A stretch of DNA of 19,619 nucleotides from SIG299 sp045593825 (GCA_045593825.1 JAZNXI010000165.1:1-19619), one strand, 5' to 3'; shown: positions 6,209 to 15,483, numbered from the stretch's first letter. Notes: a model not told the origin generated them from the letters alone. Translations and numbers: made by a program.

Positions 6209-9148
6209 TTACTGCCCGCCGGACAAATAGTTTTCAAATTCTTCCAGCGTCATTAAAATCTTACGGGGTTTTGTTCCTTCTTCCGGTCCCACAACCCCTG
6301 CTTCGGACAGCTGGTCCATAATTCTTGCCGCCCGGTTAAAGCCGATTTTATAAACTCTTTGCAGCATTCCGATGGATGCCTTGTCTTTTTCGATGATAAA
6401 TCTTCCTGCTTCCACAAAGTATTCATCCTTGCCGTTATCTGCCGAACCGGCTGCCGCTGGACCTGCCGCCGCTTCTGTTGATATGCCGCTGGCAATCTTC
6501 TTGGATATCTCTTCATTATAACCCACGATTCCCGGATTCTGTCCCTTCAGGAATTCAACCACGCTATTGACTTCTTTGTCGGAAACAAAGGCGCCCTGAA
6601 TACGCACCGGTTTTGGATAGCCGGACGGATAAAACAGCATATCGCCCTTACCAAGCAGTTTTTCCGCGCCCACAGAATCCAGAATGGTTCTGGAGTCCAC
6701 ACCGGAGGATACGGCAAACGCCACTCTGGATGGCACATTTGCTTTAATTAGACCGGTAATAACATTTACGGACGGACGCTGGGTAGCAATAATCAAATGA
6801 ATACCCGCCGCTCTTGCCAACTGTGCCAAACGGCAAATCGCATGTTCCACTTCGCCCGGTGCAACCATCATGAGGTCTGCAAGTTCGTCTACGATAATGA
6901 CAATCTGCGGAAGTGCAGGGAATTTTTCATCAGTATGTCCTTCTTCTGCCGCTTCTTCCACACGTTTGTTATAGCCTTTTAAATCACGGACACCGAGAGC
7001 CGCAAACTTTTCGTAACGCTCCATCATTTCCGCAACCGCCCAGTTAAGAGCCGCAGATGCCTTCTTAGGGTCGGTAACAACCGGAATCAAAAGATGAGGA
7101 ATGCCATTGTAAACGCTGAGTTCTACCACCTTAGGGTCTACCATAATCAGTTTAACGTCATTTGGATGTGCCTTATATAAGATGCTCATAATAATTGTAT
7201 TGATACATACCGATTTACCGGAACCTGTGGCACCGGCAATGAGCACATGCGGCATCTTGGCAATATCTGCCACAATGTTTTGTCCTCCGATATCTTTACC
7301 TACGGTAAAGGCAATGTTAGAGGAATGATTTACAAACTCCGGAGACTCAATGAGTTCACGTAAGAATACTGCCGTATTTTCTTTGTTCGGAACCTCAATA
7401 CCAATAGCTGCCTTGCCCGGAATCGGCGCTTCGATACGCACATCCGCCGCGGCCAGATTTAACTTAATATCATCCGCCAGACCGGTAATTTTGCTAACCT
7501 TAACGCCCTGCTCCGGCTGAAGTTCATACCGGGTAACCGCCGGACCGCGGCTTACATTGTTAATGGTAACACGGACACCAAAGCTTTCTAACGTATTCTT
7601 TAATTTGTCTGCTGTCTGAATCAGTTCTTCTTCAGAATTTCCGGTTCCTTTATACGCCGGACGGGTCAATAATTCAATTGGCGGGAACTGGTATTCCGGA
7701 AGCTTTTCTTCCTGAGCCGCCTCTGCCTCTTCTGCCACCTTGGCAATATCCTCAGCGGTTGCTTTATTGGCTGCCTTAATTTCATCCAGTTCCTTCTTTT
7801 CTTCTGCCGTAGTTTTGGCAGAAGGAACACCATATGCCGCATGGGCGAAGGCTTCCTTTGCCTTTGGACTTTCCGGCTGACGCTTATCGGAAAGAGCCTG
7901 CTCGGAAAAACTTGGCTCAAACGGTTCTTCGTACTTTTTAGTTTCTGCAGGAGCAGGAGTTACCGGAGTCTTTGGAGTTACCGGAATAATCGGTGCGGTC
8001 TTACGGACCGGCTTAATCTCCTGAACCGGAGAAACCTCCCTGATAGAAGTACTCTGGCCTGCATTACCAAACTTTTTACGAAGTTCTTCTTCGTATATGC
8101 TGTTAACCGTCTCCATGGTATCCTTGGACGGTTGAAAATTACCGGTATAAATAAGTTCTTCTGTTTCTTTATCCAGCTCCGGAGCTTCCTTCCCTACCGG
8201 TGCGGTTTTAGAAAAGCCACCAAAGAAATTACGTTTTAACTCATTTTTTGGAGCCTCTTCGGCTACTTTTGGCTGCTCCTGCGGAGGAAGAAGAAAACTT
8301 TGCGCATGACTGATACGCTGTTTTTCCTGTTCCTCTTTTCGGATACGGAGTTCTTCTTCTCTTTGAATGAGCTGTTCCTCACGCATCAGACGCTGTTCTT
8401 CTCTGTATACCTGACGTTCTTCCGCCCGGATTTTATGCATTTCCTTTTGTTTTTCCATCTCCTTACCGCTTATTTCAGCAAGGAATGCAAATAATGCCTT
8501 GCCGGTAAGAAGCATCATACAAAGTATTGCAAGGGCAATTAATACCACATAACTTCCTACTTTTCCGAATAACGGAGTTAGTGCCCAACACAATACACCA
8601 CCCAGCAGACCGCCGCCGGACTTGGTTTCTGCGCAAACTTTATAGTACTGTAACAATTCTACATCTGTAGTTTCTCCAAAAACCAGCTGAATAATTGCTG
8701 CAATTACGGCAAATAAACCAATAGAAGCCACCAGCTTAATAATATATCTCTTGTTTTCTGCCCGATTTGCCAGATAAAACGCAATGCCGAAAAACAAAAA
8801 GAACGGAATCAGATAGGCAAGCACACCAAATAAGCCGAAGGTAACCTGATTAATTACCTCTCCTACTTTACCGCTCAAACTGAAATTACTTAAAAACAAC
8901 AGTACGGAAATAACTAATGTGATTAAAAGCACCAATTCGTTGCTTAATTCCGGAACAAGTTCTTCCTTAGGCGCAGACTTTACCGCCGCAGCTTTTGTTT
9001 TAGGCGCACTCTTCGAAGCAGTTTTCTTTGTTTGCTTTGCGCCCGGCTTCTTTGCGGAAGATGTACTGCTTCGTCCTGTCCTATTAGCGGTTGTCTTTTT
9101 TGTACTATTACTTTTTCCGCTGTTTTTTGTTGTGTTTTTTGTCGCCAT
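6209..9148 (-). CDS. ftsK: FtsK/SpoIIIE family DNA translocase
   Basis: This 979-residue protein is a septal dsDNA pump for chromosome segregation at division or spore formation. Order: a Lys/Ser/Thr/Ala-rich basic tail (1-62); four or five membrane helices (about 71-226); a charged Arg/Glu coiled-coil-like stretch (229-280); a long Pro/Glu/Ala linker to about 485; then the translocase. The motor has Walker A GATGSGKS (639-646) and Walker B IIVDEL (751-756), followed by ATQRP at 788-792. A winged-helix gamma domain (about 905-970, SIGMLQRVYKIGFNRAARIMDQLSEAGVVG) should read KOPS/SRS-type polar sequences. The ribosome binding site AAGGGGAAG (9158-9166) overlaps the stop of the upstream HD-GYP gene 16 bases away, so the two are co-transcribed. 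Whether it acts in division, sporulation or both is not decidable here. Confidence 0.96.
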   Translation of the reverse strand: MATKNTTKNSGKSNSTKKTTANRTGRSSTSSAKKPGAKQTKKTASKSAPKTKAAAVKSAPKEELVPELSNELVLLITLVISVLLFLSNFSLSGKVGEVINQVTFGLFGVLAYLIPFFLFFGIAFYLANRAENKRYIIKLVASIGLFAVIAAIIQLVFGETTDVELLQYYKVCAETKSGGGLLGGVLCWALTPLFGKVGSYVVLIALAILCMMLLTGKALFAFLAEISGKEMEKQKEMHKIRAEERQVYREEQRLMREEQLIQREEELRIRKEEQEKQRISHAQSFLLPPQEQPKVAEEAPKNELKRNFFGGFSKTAPVGKEAPELDKETEELIYTGNFQPSKDTMETVNSIYEEELRKKFGNAGQSTSIREVSPVQEIKPVRKTAPIIPVTPKTPVTPAPAETKKYEEPFEPSFSEQALSDKRQPESPKAKEAFAHAAYGVPSAKTTAEEKKELDEIKAANKATAEDIAKVAEEAEAAQEEKLPEYQFPPIELLTRPAYKGTGNSEEELIQTADKLKNTLESFGVRVTINNVSRGPAVTRYELQPEQGVKVSKITGLADDIKLNLAAADVRIEAPIPGKAAIGIEVPNKENTAVFLRELIESPEFVNHSSNIAFTVGKDIGGQNIVADIAKMPHVLIAGATGSGKSVCINTIIMSILYKAHPNDVKLIMVDPKVVELSVYNGIPHLLIPVVTDPKKASAALNWAVAEMMERYEKFAALGVRDLKGYNKRVEEAAEEGHTDEKFPALPQIVIIVDELADLMMVAPGEVEHAICRLAQLARAAGIHLIIATQRPSVNVITGLIKANVPSRVAFAVSSGVDSRTILDSVGAEKLLGKGDMLFYPSGYPKPVRIQGAFVSDKEVNSVVEFLKGQNPGIVGYNEEISKKIASGISTEAAAGPAAAGSADNGKDEYFVEAGRFIIEKDKASIGMLQRVYKIGFNRAARIMDQLSEAGVVGPEEGTKPRKILMTLEEFENYLSGGQ

Positions 9149-9164
9149 ATGATGGACTTCCCCT

Positions 9165-10547
9165 TTATTTTCTCTCTTTCAAATATGTTTCAAAAACATT
9201 TACAAGCGCAGGGTCAAACTGAGTACCTGCATTCTTATGTAATTCCTCCAAGGCAAGTTCTTCGGAAACAGCCCCTTTATATAACTGGTCATTTATCATA
9301 ACATCATAAGAATCAATGATTGCTAAAACTCTTGCCAAAAACGGAATATCTTCACCGGATACACCATACGGATAACCGCTTCCGTCATAATTTTCATGAT
9401 GATGTAAAATCAAATCCGAAATATCTTGCTGTAACTGCATACGCGAAACGATTTTATATCCGGTAATAGAATGGAACTTTACAACATCGTGTTCATCCCG
9501 GGTAATTACCCCGGCACGGTTCCATACTTCTTCTCTTGTCTTTACACGGCCAATATCATGGTATGTACAAAGAAGCTGCAGTTTTTCGGTATCTTTTTTA
9601 TTCAATTTTAAATACGCAGCAAAACCGTCTGCCAACGCTTTAATACGTTCCACATGGGCTAAAGACTCATATTCATTGCGGAAATACTCCTCCGCAAGAG
9701 CCTCTGTCATTTCACGTTTTTGCGCAAGCCCTTCTTTACCTTTCTTTATAAGCATGTCCATTTCCGCATACTTAATATATTCTTCGATGTCAACGGTTGT
9801 ATTTTCTCTTCTTGCAATACCAAAATTCATAAAAACAGGAACAGAATCCAAAGCTCTCTTTTTCAGCTTTCTCGCCGCCGTGGAAAGATACAAATTCATC
9901 TGATGCTCTGTAATACCTTTTACAACAATAACGGTATAGTCCTCCGCAGCATAGCAAATCAAAGAATCTTCCGGAAGCACATTCCGTAACTCTTCGGACA
10001 TCTTTTGAATAATGCTGTTGCATGTTTCCTGGTCATAAAATGCATTGATTAATTTAAGACCGGAAATATTGCAAATAGCTACGATGTATTCTTCCGGATT
10101 TTTATTATACTCTGCCAATCTGCTTCCAAACGCTCTACTTGTGTAGAATCCCGTTAACTGGTCATAAACTGACATCTTTTCCAAGGCATTATACATCATC
10201 TTCTGCTTGGAAATATCCTGAAACGAGTATACTCTGCCTAAAAAACCTTTCAATGTACTTTGAATCGGCTGTACTGTGAAATGATAACTGATTGTTTCAT
10301 ATTCCATCTGCAGTTTCACTTCCCGATTAATCTTCGGGTTCGGTTCTTCTTCATACGTCAACTGTAGAACGGAGGTTTCAAAGTATTCTCTTGTCATCAC
10401 GTTAATATTCTTATTGCTGAGGCCAAACTTTTCTGCGGCTTCTTTATTAAAGTCAGCCAGTAAATTCTTTTTATCAAAAAACAAAACCGGCTCATGCAAT
10501 GTATCGGCCAGCAAATATCTTGCCCGTTTACGTAGCAACTCGTTCAT
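9165..10547 (-). CDS. PAS / degenerate GGDEF / HD-GYP domain signalling protein
   Basis: This 460-residue soluble protein has three modules. Residues 8-112 are PAS-like, ending in the typical GRVYSFQDISKQK linker. Residues 120-280 form a GGDEF fold opening with YDQLTGFYTSRAF, but the signature is AAEDY (200-204) and the usual metal Asp in DxDxFK is replaced (CNISGLKLIN), so cyclase activity is unlikely. Residues 290-458 form an HD-GYP domain with H298, HD (330-331), H359, HH (383-384), DGSGYP (388-393) and D412 intact, so c-di-GMP phosphodiesterase activity is plausible. The usual HDIGK is HDIGR here. There are no membrane helices. An AGGAGG site lies 5 bases before the ATG. It lies between metY and ftsK and shares a transcript with ftsK. 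The signal sensed is unknown. Confidence 0.9.
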   Translation of the reverse strand: MNELLRKRARYLLADTLHEPVLFFDKKNLLADFNKEAAEKFGLSNKNINVMTREYFETSVLQLTYEEEPNPKINREVKLQMEYETISYHFTVQPIQSTLKGFLGRVYSFQDISKQKMMYNALEKMSVYDQLTGFYTSRAFGSRLAEYNKNPEEYIVAICNISGLKLINAFYDQETCNSIIQKMSEELRNVLPEDSLICYAAEDYTVIVVKGITEHQMNLYLSTAARKLKKRALDSVPVFMNFGIARRENTTVDIEEYIKYAEMDMLIKKGKEGLAQKREMTEALAEEYFRNEYESLAHVERIKALADGFAAYLKLNKKDTEKLQLLCTYHDIGRVKTREEVWNRAGVITRDEHDVVKFHSITGYKIVSRMQLQQDISDLILHHHENYDGSGYPYGVSGEDIPFLARVLAIIDSYDVMINDQLYKGAVSEELALEELHKNAGTQFDPALVNVFETYLKERK

Positions 10548-10590
10548 ACTTTCCTCCTGATTCTACCTTAAACTATTAATAAATATTAAT

Positions 10591-11859
10591 TTACTTAATA
10601 CTTTCAAATGCCTGCTCTAAATCTTCGATGATATCATTTAAATCCTCGATGCCGATGGACATTCTGACTAAATCCGCACCTACGCCCGCAGCCACCAACT
10701 GCTCGTCTGTCAACTGACGGTGTGTGGTGCTTGCCGGATGCAGCACGCTGGTTCTGGCATCTGCAACGTGAACTACAATTGCAGCCAACTTTACGCTGTC
10801 CATAAACTTCATTGCAGCTTCTCTTCCGCCCTTTACGCCAAAGGAAATAACACCGCTGGTGCCTGCCGGCAAATACTTGGAAGCAAGTGCATTATATTTA
10901 TTGCTTTCTAAGCCCGGATAATTTACCCAGGATACATTTTCATTCTCTTCTAACCACTTAGCTACTGCTAATGCATTGGCGCTGTGACGCTCCATACGAA
11001 GATGCAGGGTCTCTAAGCCAAGATTTAAGTAAAACGCATTCTGAGGAGCCGGTGTGGAACCTAAGTCTCTCATTAACTGTACTCTTGCCTTTGTTATGTA
11101 GGCTGCCTTACCGCAGTCTCTGGTGTAAACCATACCATGATAAGACTCATCCGGTGTGGAAAGGCCAGGGAACTTGCCGTTGTCCCAGTTAAAGTTACCG
11201 CTGTCTACGATAATGCCGCCGAGCGCGGTTGCATGACCATCCAGGTACTTGGATGTGGAATGTACCACAATATCCGCACCAAATTCAAACGGACGGCACA
11301 GCATCGGTGTAGCAAAGGTATTATCCACAATAAGCGGAATACCGTTTGCATGAGCCACCTTGGCAAACTTTTCAATATCGCAAACAACCAAAGATGGATT
11401 AGATAATGTCTCGGAGAAAATCAGCTTGGTATTGTCCTTGATTTCCTTCTGTAAATCCTCTGCAGAAATGTCCGGGTCAACGAAGGTTACGTCAATTCCG
11501 AACTTCTTAAAGGTTACGGAAAACAGGTTCATGGTACCGCCGTATATTGCTGCGGTGGAAATCATGTGGTCACCTGCTTCACAAATATTCAATACGGAAA
11601 TTAAAGATGCTGCCTGTCCGGAGGAAGTGCACATAGCACCTACACCGCCCTCTAACATGGCAATCTTCTTTTCTACCACATCTACGGTTGGATTAGCGAT
11701 TCTGGTGTAGAAGAAACCGTCTTCTTCCAAGTCAAACAGCTTGCCTACGGTTTCGCTGCTGTCGTATTTATAGGTTGTACTCTGGCAAATCGGAGTTACT
11801 CTTGGTTCTCCGTTCTTTGGTTCATATCCACCCTGGACACACATGGTATTTTTTCTCAT
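10591..11859 (-). CDS. metY: O-acetylhomoserine aminocarboxypropyltransferase (sulfhydrylase), MetY type
   Basis: This PLP enzyme of the Cys/Met metabolism family most likely converts O-acetylhomoserine and sulfide to homocysteine. The 422-residue product has the PLP lysine K204 in HSTSKYLDGH, D179 in VDNTF, and the YTRIANPT block at 51-58. Its length and the FPGLSTPDESYHG insertion fit MetY rather than the shorter cystathionine gamma-synthase/lyase branch (about 380-400). The ATG at 11859 is chosen because GGAGG sits 8 bases upstream. An in-frame TTG five codons earlier would place that Shine-Dalgarno sequence inside the gene. A clear promoter and a small leader hairpin precede it. The next gene starts 43 bases downstream with no visible terminator. 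Confidence 0.92.
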   Translation of the reverse strand: MRKNTMCVQGGYEPKNGEPRVTPICQSTTYKYDSSETVGKLFDLEEDGFFYTRIANPTVDVVEKKIAMLEGGVGAMCTSSGQAASLISVLNICEAGDHMISTAAIYGGTMNLFSVTFKKFGIDVTFVDPDISAEDLQKEIKDNTKLIFSETLSNPSLVVCDIEKFAKVAHANGIPLIVDNTFATPMLCRPFEFGADIVVHSTSKYLDGHATALGGIIVDSGNFNWDNGKFPGLSTPDESYHGMVYTRDCGKAAYITKARVQLMRDLGSTPAPQNAFYLNLGLETLHLRMERHSANALAVAKWLEENENVSWVNYPGLESNKYNALASKYLPAGTSGVISFGVKGGREAAMKFMDSVKLAAIVVHVADARTSVLHPASTTHRQLTDEQLVAAGVGADLVRMSIGIEDLNDIIEDLEQAFESIK

Positions 11860-11886
11860 TTTGTTATCCTCCAAAACGCATTTTTA

Positions 11887-11908
11887 GGAGAAGTGCATAC
11901 ACTTCCCC
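11887..11908 (-). promoter_or_regulatory. Hairpin in the metY mRNA leader
   Basis: Nine-base arms (11887-11895 and 11900-11908) close a 4-base loop with one G-U wobble, between the promoter and the ribosome binding site. No T run follows, so it is not a terminator. The leader (about 65 bases) is too short for a SAM or T-box riboswitch. A role in mRNA stability or protein binding is possible. Confidence 0.5.
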
Positions 11909-11930
11909 ACAATAATTTTATTTATTTACT

Positions 11931-11959
11931 ATTGTAAAGTATCAAACTTCCATAGTCAA
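11931..11959 (-). promoter_or_regulatory. Sigma-A-like promoter of metY
   Basis: Minus strand: -35 TTGACT (11954-11959), a 17-base spacer, and -10 TACAAT (11931-11936). Directly upstream is a 7-bp inverted repeat, AGCAAAA / TTTTGCT (11959-11965 and 11976-11982), touching the -35 box. It could be a weak hairpin after the M16 gene or a binding site. Confidence 0.8.
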
Positions 11960-11985
11960 GCAAAATTCACTGATTTTTTGCTACA

Positions 11986-13257
11986 TTAACGCCAATTTTT
12001 CTTCACTTTTTCCGCCTCTTTCGAGAGCTCTCCCACCAGACAGATTCCCGCCTTGGACAAATCAAAATATTTTTCACCGAACGCCCTGATATCTTCCGCG
12101 GAAACCCGTGATAATTTATCTAAAGTCTCATCTAATGTCACAATCCTATCATGCATCAGCAATGATTTGGCATTACGTTCCATGCGGTTTCTGGCGCTTT
12201 CGCTGCCCATAATCATCTCGATACGAAGCTGGGTGTACAGACTGTCCAGTTCTTCTTTGGAAAGTGCTTTGGCAGCAAATTTCTTTAATATTTCTGCAAG
12301 CTTATCATACACCTTAACCGCATTGGCCGGATTAACAATCACATCAATGTGGAACAATCCCGCATAACGGTACAAGCTGGAATAAGAATACACGGAATAG
12401 GCAAGACCCAGCTCCTCTCTTACCTGCTGGAACAAATACGAGTTGTTGCTGCCGCCAAGCAGGGCATTTGCCATAATCTGCACATGGCGCTCCTCATTTC
12501 GCTCATCCATGGTAGGAAAGGCAAGATTCATGTAAAGCTGCTCCACATCCTTTTTCCGTTCGCAAAGACAGCGGGTAAACTGCGGCACAGTATCTGCATC
12601 TACATTGACATTTCTTCCTGTTCCAAAGCGTGGAATTGCAGAAAAATACCGGTTTAAATGCTCTATAACTTCCGATTCTTCAAAGTTTCCGGCAATGGAA
12701 ATCACCATATTGCTGCCACAGTAATGCAGCTTCATGTAATCCACAATCTGCTCCCTTGTCATACCGGAAACCACTTTCTTTTCTCCGGAAATAATATATC
12801 CAAGCGCATGATTCTTCCAGACATTTTTCTGGAGCAGTTCGTGCACCAGGTCCTCCGGAGAATCGTCGTACATATCGATTTCTTCTAAAATAACGCCCAG
12901 TTCCTTCTGAAGCGGTTCTTCTTCAAAGGTGGAGTTTTGTAACATATCTCCCACCAGTTCCATCATCTTTGGCAAATATTCCGTTAAAGTCACCCCATAG
13001 AAAGCGGTACATTCTTTTCCGGTAAAGGCATTTAACTGGTCACCGATGGCAGAAATTTCATCCGCCAGCTGCTTTGCAGAACGTGTTTTGGTTCCCTTAA
13101 ACAGGCAATGCTCAATCACGTGGGAAATACCGTTATTTTCTTCTGTTTCATTGACGGAACCAACCTTTACCCATACACCAAAAGATACTGTGCGCAGATG
13201 GTTCATCGGCTCCAAAACAACCCGTATTCCGTTTTCAAGTTCAAAGGTTTTAATCAT
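11986..13257 (-). CDS. mlpA: M16 family zinc metallopeptidase (pitrilysin/MlpA type)
   Basis: This 423-residue protein has the inverted zinc motif HVIEH (H46, E49, H50) and a downstream EEI pair (E125/E126) that supplies the third ligand, so it should be an active protease. Typical blocks follow: SAKQLADEISAIGDQLNAFTGKECTAFY, ALGYIISGEKKVV and a second-half ELGLAYSVYSYSSLY. It lacks a signal peptide, so it is cytoplasmic. It follows pnp, exactly as the M16 gene mlpA/ymxG does in B. subtilis, where it has been linked to regulation of protease gene expression. The start at 13257 (MIKTFELENGIRVV) fits family N-termini; the longer frame adds 15 non-conserved residues. The Shine-Dalgarno sequence is weak (GAAAGAAG). 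Confidence 0.92.
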   Translation of the reverse strand: MIKTFELENGIRVVLEPMNHLRTVSFGVWVKVGSVNETEENNGISHVIEHCLFKGTKTRSAKQLADEISAIGDQLNAFTGKECTAFYGVTLTEYLPKMMELVGDMLQNSTFEEEPLQKELGVILEEIDMYDDSPEDLVHELLQKNVWKNHALGYIISGEKKVVSGMTREQIVDYMKLHYCGSNMVISIAGNFEESEVIEHLNRYFSAIPRFGTGRNVNVDADTVPQFTRCLCERKKDVEQLYMNLAFPTMDERNEERHVQIMANALLGGSNNSYLFQQVREELGLAYSVYSYSSLYRYAGLFHIDVIVNPANAVKVYDKLAEILKKFAAKALSKEELDSLYTQLRIEMIMGSESARNRMERNAKSLLMHDRIVTLDETLDKLSRVSAEDIRAFGEKYFDLSKAGICLVGELSKEAEKVKKNWR

Positions 13258-13302
13258 TCTTTTACTTCTTTCACAAGTTTTTATATAGGTCTGACAACGC
13301 AA

Positions 13303-13334
13303 AGAGGCTGTTGCAATTGCTTACAACAGCCCCT
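13303..13334 (-). terminator. Hairpin between pnp and the M16 gene, weak terminator or processing site
   Basis: Eleven-base-pair stem (13303-13313 with 13324-13334, one G-U) and a 10-base loop, starting 13 bases after the pnp stop. On the minus strand it is followed only by TTTGCG, a poor T tract. It may attenuate rather than stop transcription, or protect the pnp 3' end. Confidence 0.5.
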
Positions 13335-13347
13335 GAAAAAACTTAAA

Positions 13348-15435
13348 TTACTTTACATCCTTAATACTGAAGGATACTCTGCCCATCTTGTCCTTGCCAA
13401 GGCAAACAGCCTTAACCACATCGCCAAGAGTGAGTACATCTTCTACACGGTCAATTCTTTCCTTGGAAACCTTGGAAATATGAACCATAGCTTCCTTGCC
13501 AGGAGCGAACTCAAGGAAAGCACCAAATTCCTTAATGCTTACAACCTTACCTTCTAATACCTGACCTTCTTCGAAGTCAGTTACAATAATCTGGATTAAC
13601 TTCACAGCCTTATCCATCTGTGCAGCGTCGGTACCGCATACGGAAACAGCGCCGTCATCGGTAATATCAATCTTAACGCCGGTCTGCTCAATGATAGCGT
13701 TGATTGTCTTACCTCTCTGACCAACTACCTCACCAATCTTAGCCGGGTCAATCTGAATCTGAATAATCTTAGGAGCGTATGGACCAACTTCCGGTCTTGG
13801 CTCGGAAATAGCAGGCTTCATGCAGGTGTCCATGATGAACATTCTTGCTTCACGGCAACGTGCAATAGCGCCTTCTACGATAGGTCTTGTTAAACCGTGA
13901 ATCTTGATATCCATCTGGATAGCGGTGATACCGTCTTCTGTACCGGTTACCTTAAAGTCCATATCGCCGAAGAAGTCTTCAAGACCCTGGATATCGGTTA
14001 AGAGGATGTAATCGTCATCGGTTTCGCCGGTAACGAGACCACAGGAAATACCTGCAACCATCTTCTTGATTGGAACACCGGCAGCCATAAGGGACATACA
14101 GGATGCACAGGTAGAAGCCATGGATGTGGAACCGTTGGACTCGAAAGTCTCGGATACGGTACGGATTGCGTATGGGAATTCCTCTTCGCTTGGAAGAACC
14201 GGAATTAACGCTCTTTCAGCTAATGCACCGTGACCGATTTCACGGCGTCCTGGGCCTCTGGAAACCTTTGTTTCACCTACAGAGTATGCAGGGAAGTTAT
14301 AGTGGTGCATATATCTCTTGCTTGTCTCGAACTCGTCAAGACCGTCTAATCTCTGAGCCTCGGAAAGAGGTGCCAGAGTAGTTACGTTACAAATCTGTGT
14401 CTGTCCTCTGGTGAACATTGCAGAACCGTGTACTCTTGGTACGATGTCAACTTCTGCAGCCAGTGGACGAATCTGTGTGATTGCACGGCCGTCCGGACGC
14501 TTCTGATCCTTTAAGATCATCTTACGAACAGTCTTCTTTTCGTACTGGTAAACAGCCTCATCGATAAGTGGAAGCCACTCTTCGTTTTCAGCAAATGCCT
14601 CAGCCAGCTTGTCCTTTAATTCGCGGATTCTGTCTTCACGAACCTGCTTCTGCTCTGCAAACATAACAACTTCCATCTCTGCAGGAGGAACGATTTCGCG
14701 GATAGCTGCGAATAATTCTTCAGGAATTGCACAGCTTGTGTACTCGTGCTTTGCCTTACCGCATTCAGCAACAATCTTGTCGATGAACTCGATAACCTGC
14801 TGGTTTACAGCGTGTGCAGCGTAGATTGCTTCAATCATCTTTGCTTCAGGAATTTCGTTTGCGCCGGCTTCGATCATGATAACCTTGTCTCTTGTGGAAG
14901 CAACGGTTAACTTAAGGTCGGAAACTGCATTCTGGGATGCATTTGGATTGAATACGAACTCTCCGTTAATCATACCAACCTGTGTGGTTGCACATGGGCC
15001 GTCAAATGGAATGTCGGAAATTGCTACTGCAATTGCAGAACCAAGCATAGCGGTAAGTTCAGGGCTGCACTCTGGGTCTACGGACATAACCATGTTGTTG
15101 ATGGTAACGTCGTTTCTGTAGTCCTTAGGGAATAAAGGACGCATTGGACGGTCGATAACACGGGAAGTGAGGATTGCATTTTCGGATGCCTTACCTTCTC
15201 TTCTTGTGAAACCGCCAGGGATCTTACCTACAGAATATAACTTTTCTTCGTACTCTACGGAAAGAGGGAAGAAATCAATGCCATCACGTGGCTTTTCGGA
15301 TGCTGTTGCTGTAGAAAGAACAACAGTATCACCATAGTGCATGAATGCTGCACCGTTTGCCTGAGCTGCAACTCTACCTACATCTACGGTAAGGGTTCTG
15401 CCAGCCAGTTCCATGGAAAAACTCTTGTAACTCAT
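13348..15435 (-). CDS. pnp: Polyribonucleotide nucleotidyltransferase (PNPase)
   Basis: PNPase is a trimeric phosphorolytic 3'-5' exoribonuclease and central RNA-decay enzyme. The 695-residue product has two RNase PH cores, the second carrying DGRAITQIRPLAAEV, SNGSTSMASTCASCMSLMAAGVPIKK-type and DIQGLEDFFGDMDFKVTGT signatures; these Asp residues form the active site. A KH domain (about 555-615, with the GxxG loop as GQRG) and an S1 domain (621-693, FEEGQVLEGKVVSIKEFGAF) follow. The length is standard. An AAGGAG site lies 8-10 bases before the ATG. Usually rpsO precedes pnp in Firmicutes; here the upstream gene is an unrelated S41-type protease, and pnp has its own promoter and a structured leader. 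Confidence 0.97.
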   Translation of the reverse strand: MSYKSFSMELAGRTLTVDVGRVAAQANGAAFMHYGDTVVLSTATASEKPRDGIDFFPLSVEYEEKLYSVGKIPGGFTRREGKASENAILTSRVIDRPMRPLFPKDYRNDVTINNMVMSVDPECSPELTAMLGSAIAVAISDIPFDGPCATTQVGMINGEFVFNPNASQNAVSDLKLTVASTRDKVIMIEAGANEIPEAKMIEAIYAAHAVNQQVIEFIDKIVAECGKAKHEYTSCAIPEELFAAIREIVPPAEMEVVMFAEQKQVREDRIRELKDKLAEAFAENEEWLPLIDEAVYQYEKKTVRKMILKDQKRPDGRAITQIRPLAAEVDIVPRVHGSAMFTRGQTQICNVTTLAPLSEAQRLDGLDEFETSKRYMHHYNFPAYSVGETKVSRGPGRREIGHGALAERALIPVLPSEEEFPYAIRTVSETFESNGSTSMASTCASCMSLMAAGVPIKKMVAGISCGLVTGETDDDYILLTDIQGLEDFFGDMDFKVTGTEDGITAIQMDIKIHGLTRPIVEGAIARCREARMFIMDTCMKPAISEPRPEVGPYAPKIIQIQIDPAKIGEVVGQRGKTINAIIEQTGVKIDITDDGAVSVCGTDAAQMDKAVKLIQIIVTDFEEGQVLEGKVVSIKEFGAFLEFAPGKEAMVHISKVSKERIDRVEDVLTLGDVVKAVCLGKDKMGRVSFSIKDVK

Positions 15436-15483
15436 GTTTTAACTCTCCTTTAAATAATTATATTTACGGAGCCGCCGAAACAA

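Noticed and set aside
7841..8239. 132-codon plus-strand open frame inside ftsK
   Set aside because: It is the complement of the low-complexity charged linker of FtsK, which tends to stay open in other frames.
10575..10590. ATTAATA-AA-TATTAAT style palindrome between metY and the HD-GYP gene
   Set aside because: It is purely A/T in a short A/T-rich gap, so chance is likely; no GC stem or T tract supports a terminator.
11360..11710. 116-codon plus-strand open frame inside metY
   Set aside because: It is antisense to conserved MetY blocks and has no start signals of its own.
11875..11985. SAM (S-box) or T-box riboswitch before metY
   Set aside because: The leader after the predicted start is about 65 bases, with one simple hairpin and no terminator; both riboswitch classes need a much longer conserved fold.
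13108..13557. 149-codon plus-strand open frame opposite the M16/pnp junction
   Set aside because: It is antisense to two clear genes, crosses their intergenic hairpin, has no ribosome binding site and no recognisable protein pattern.
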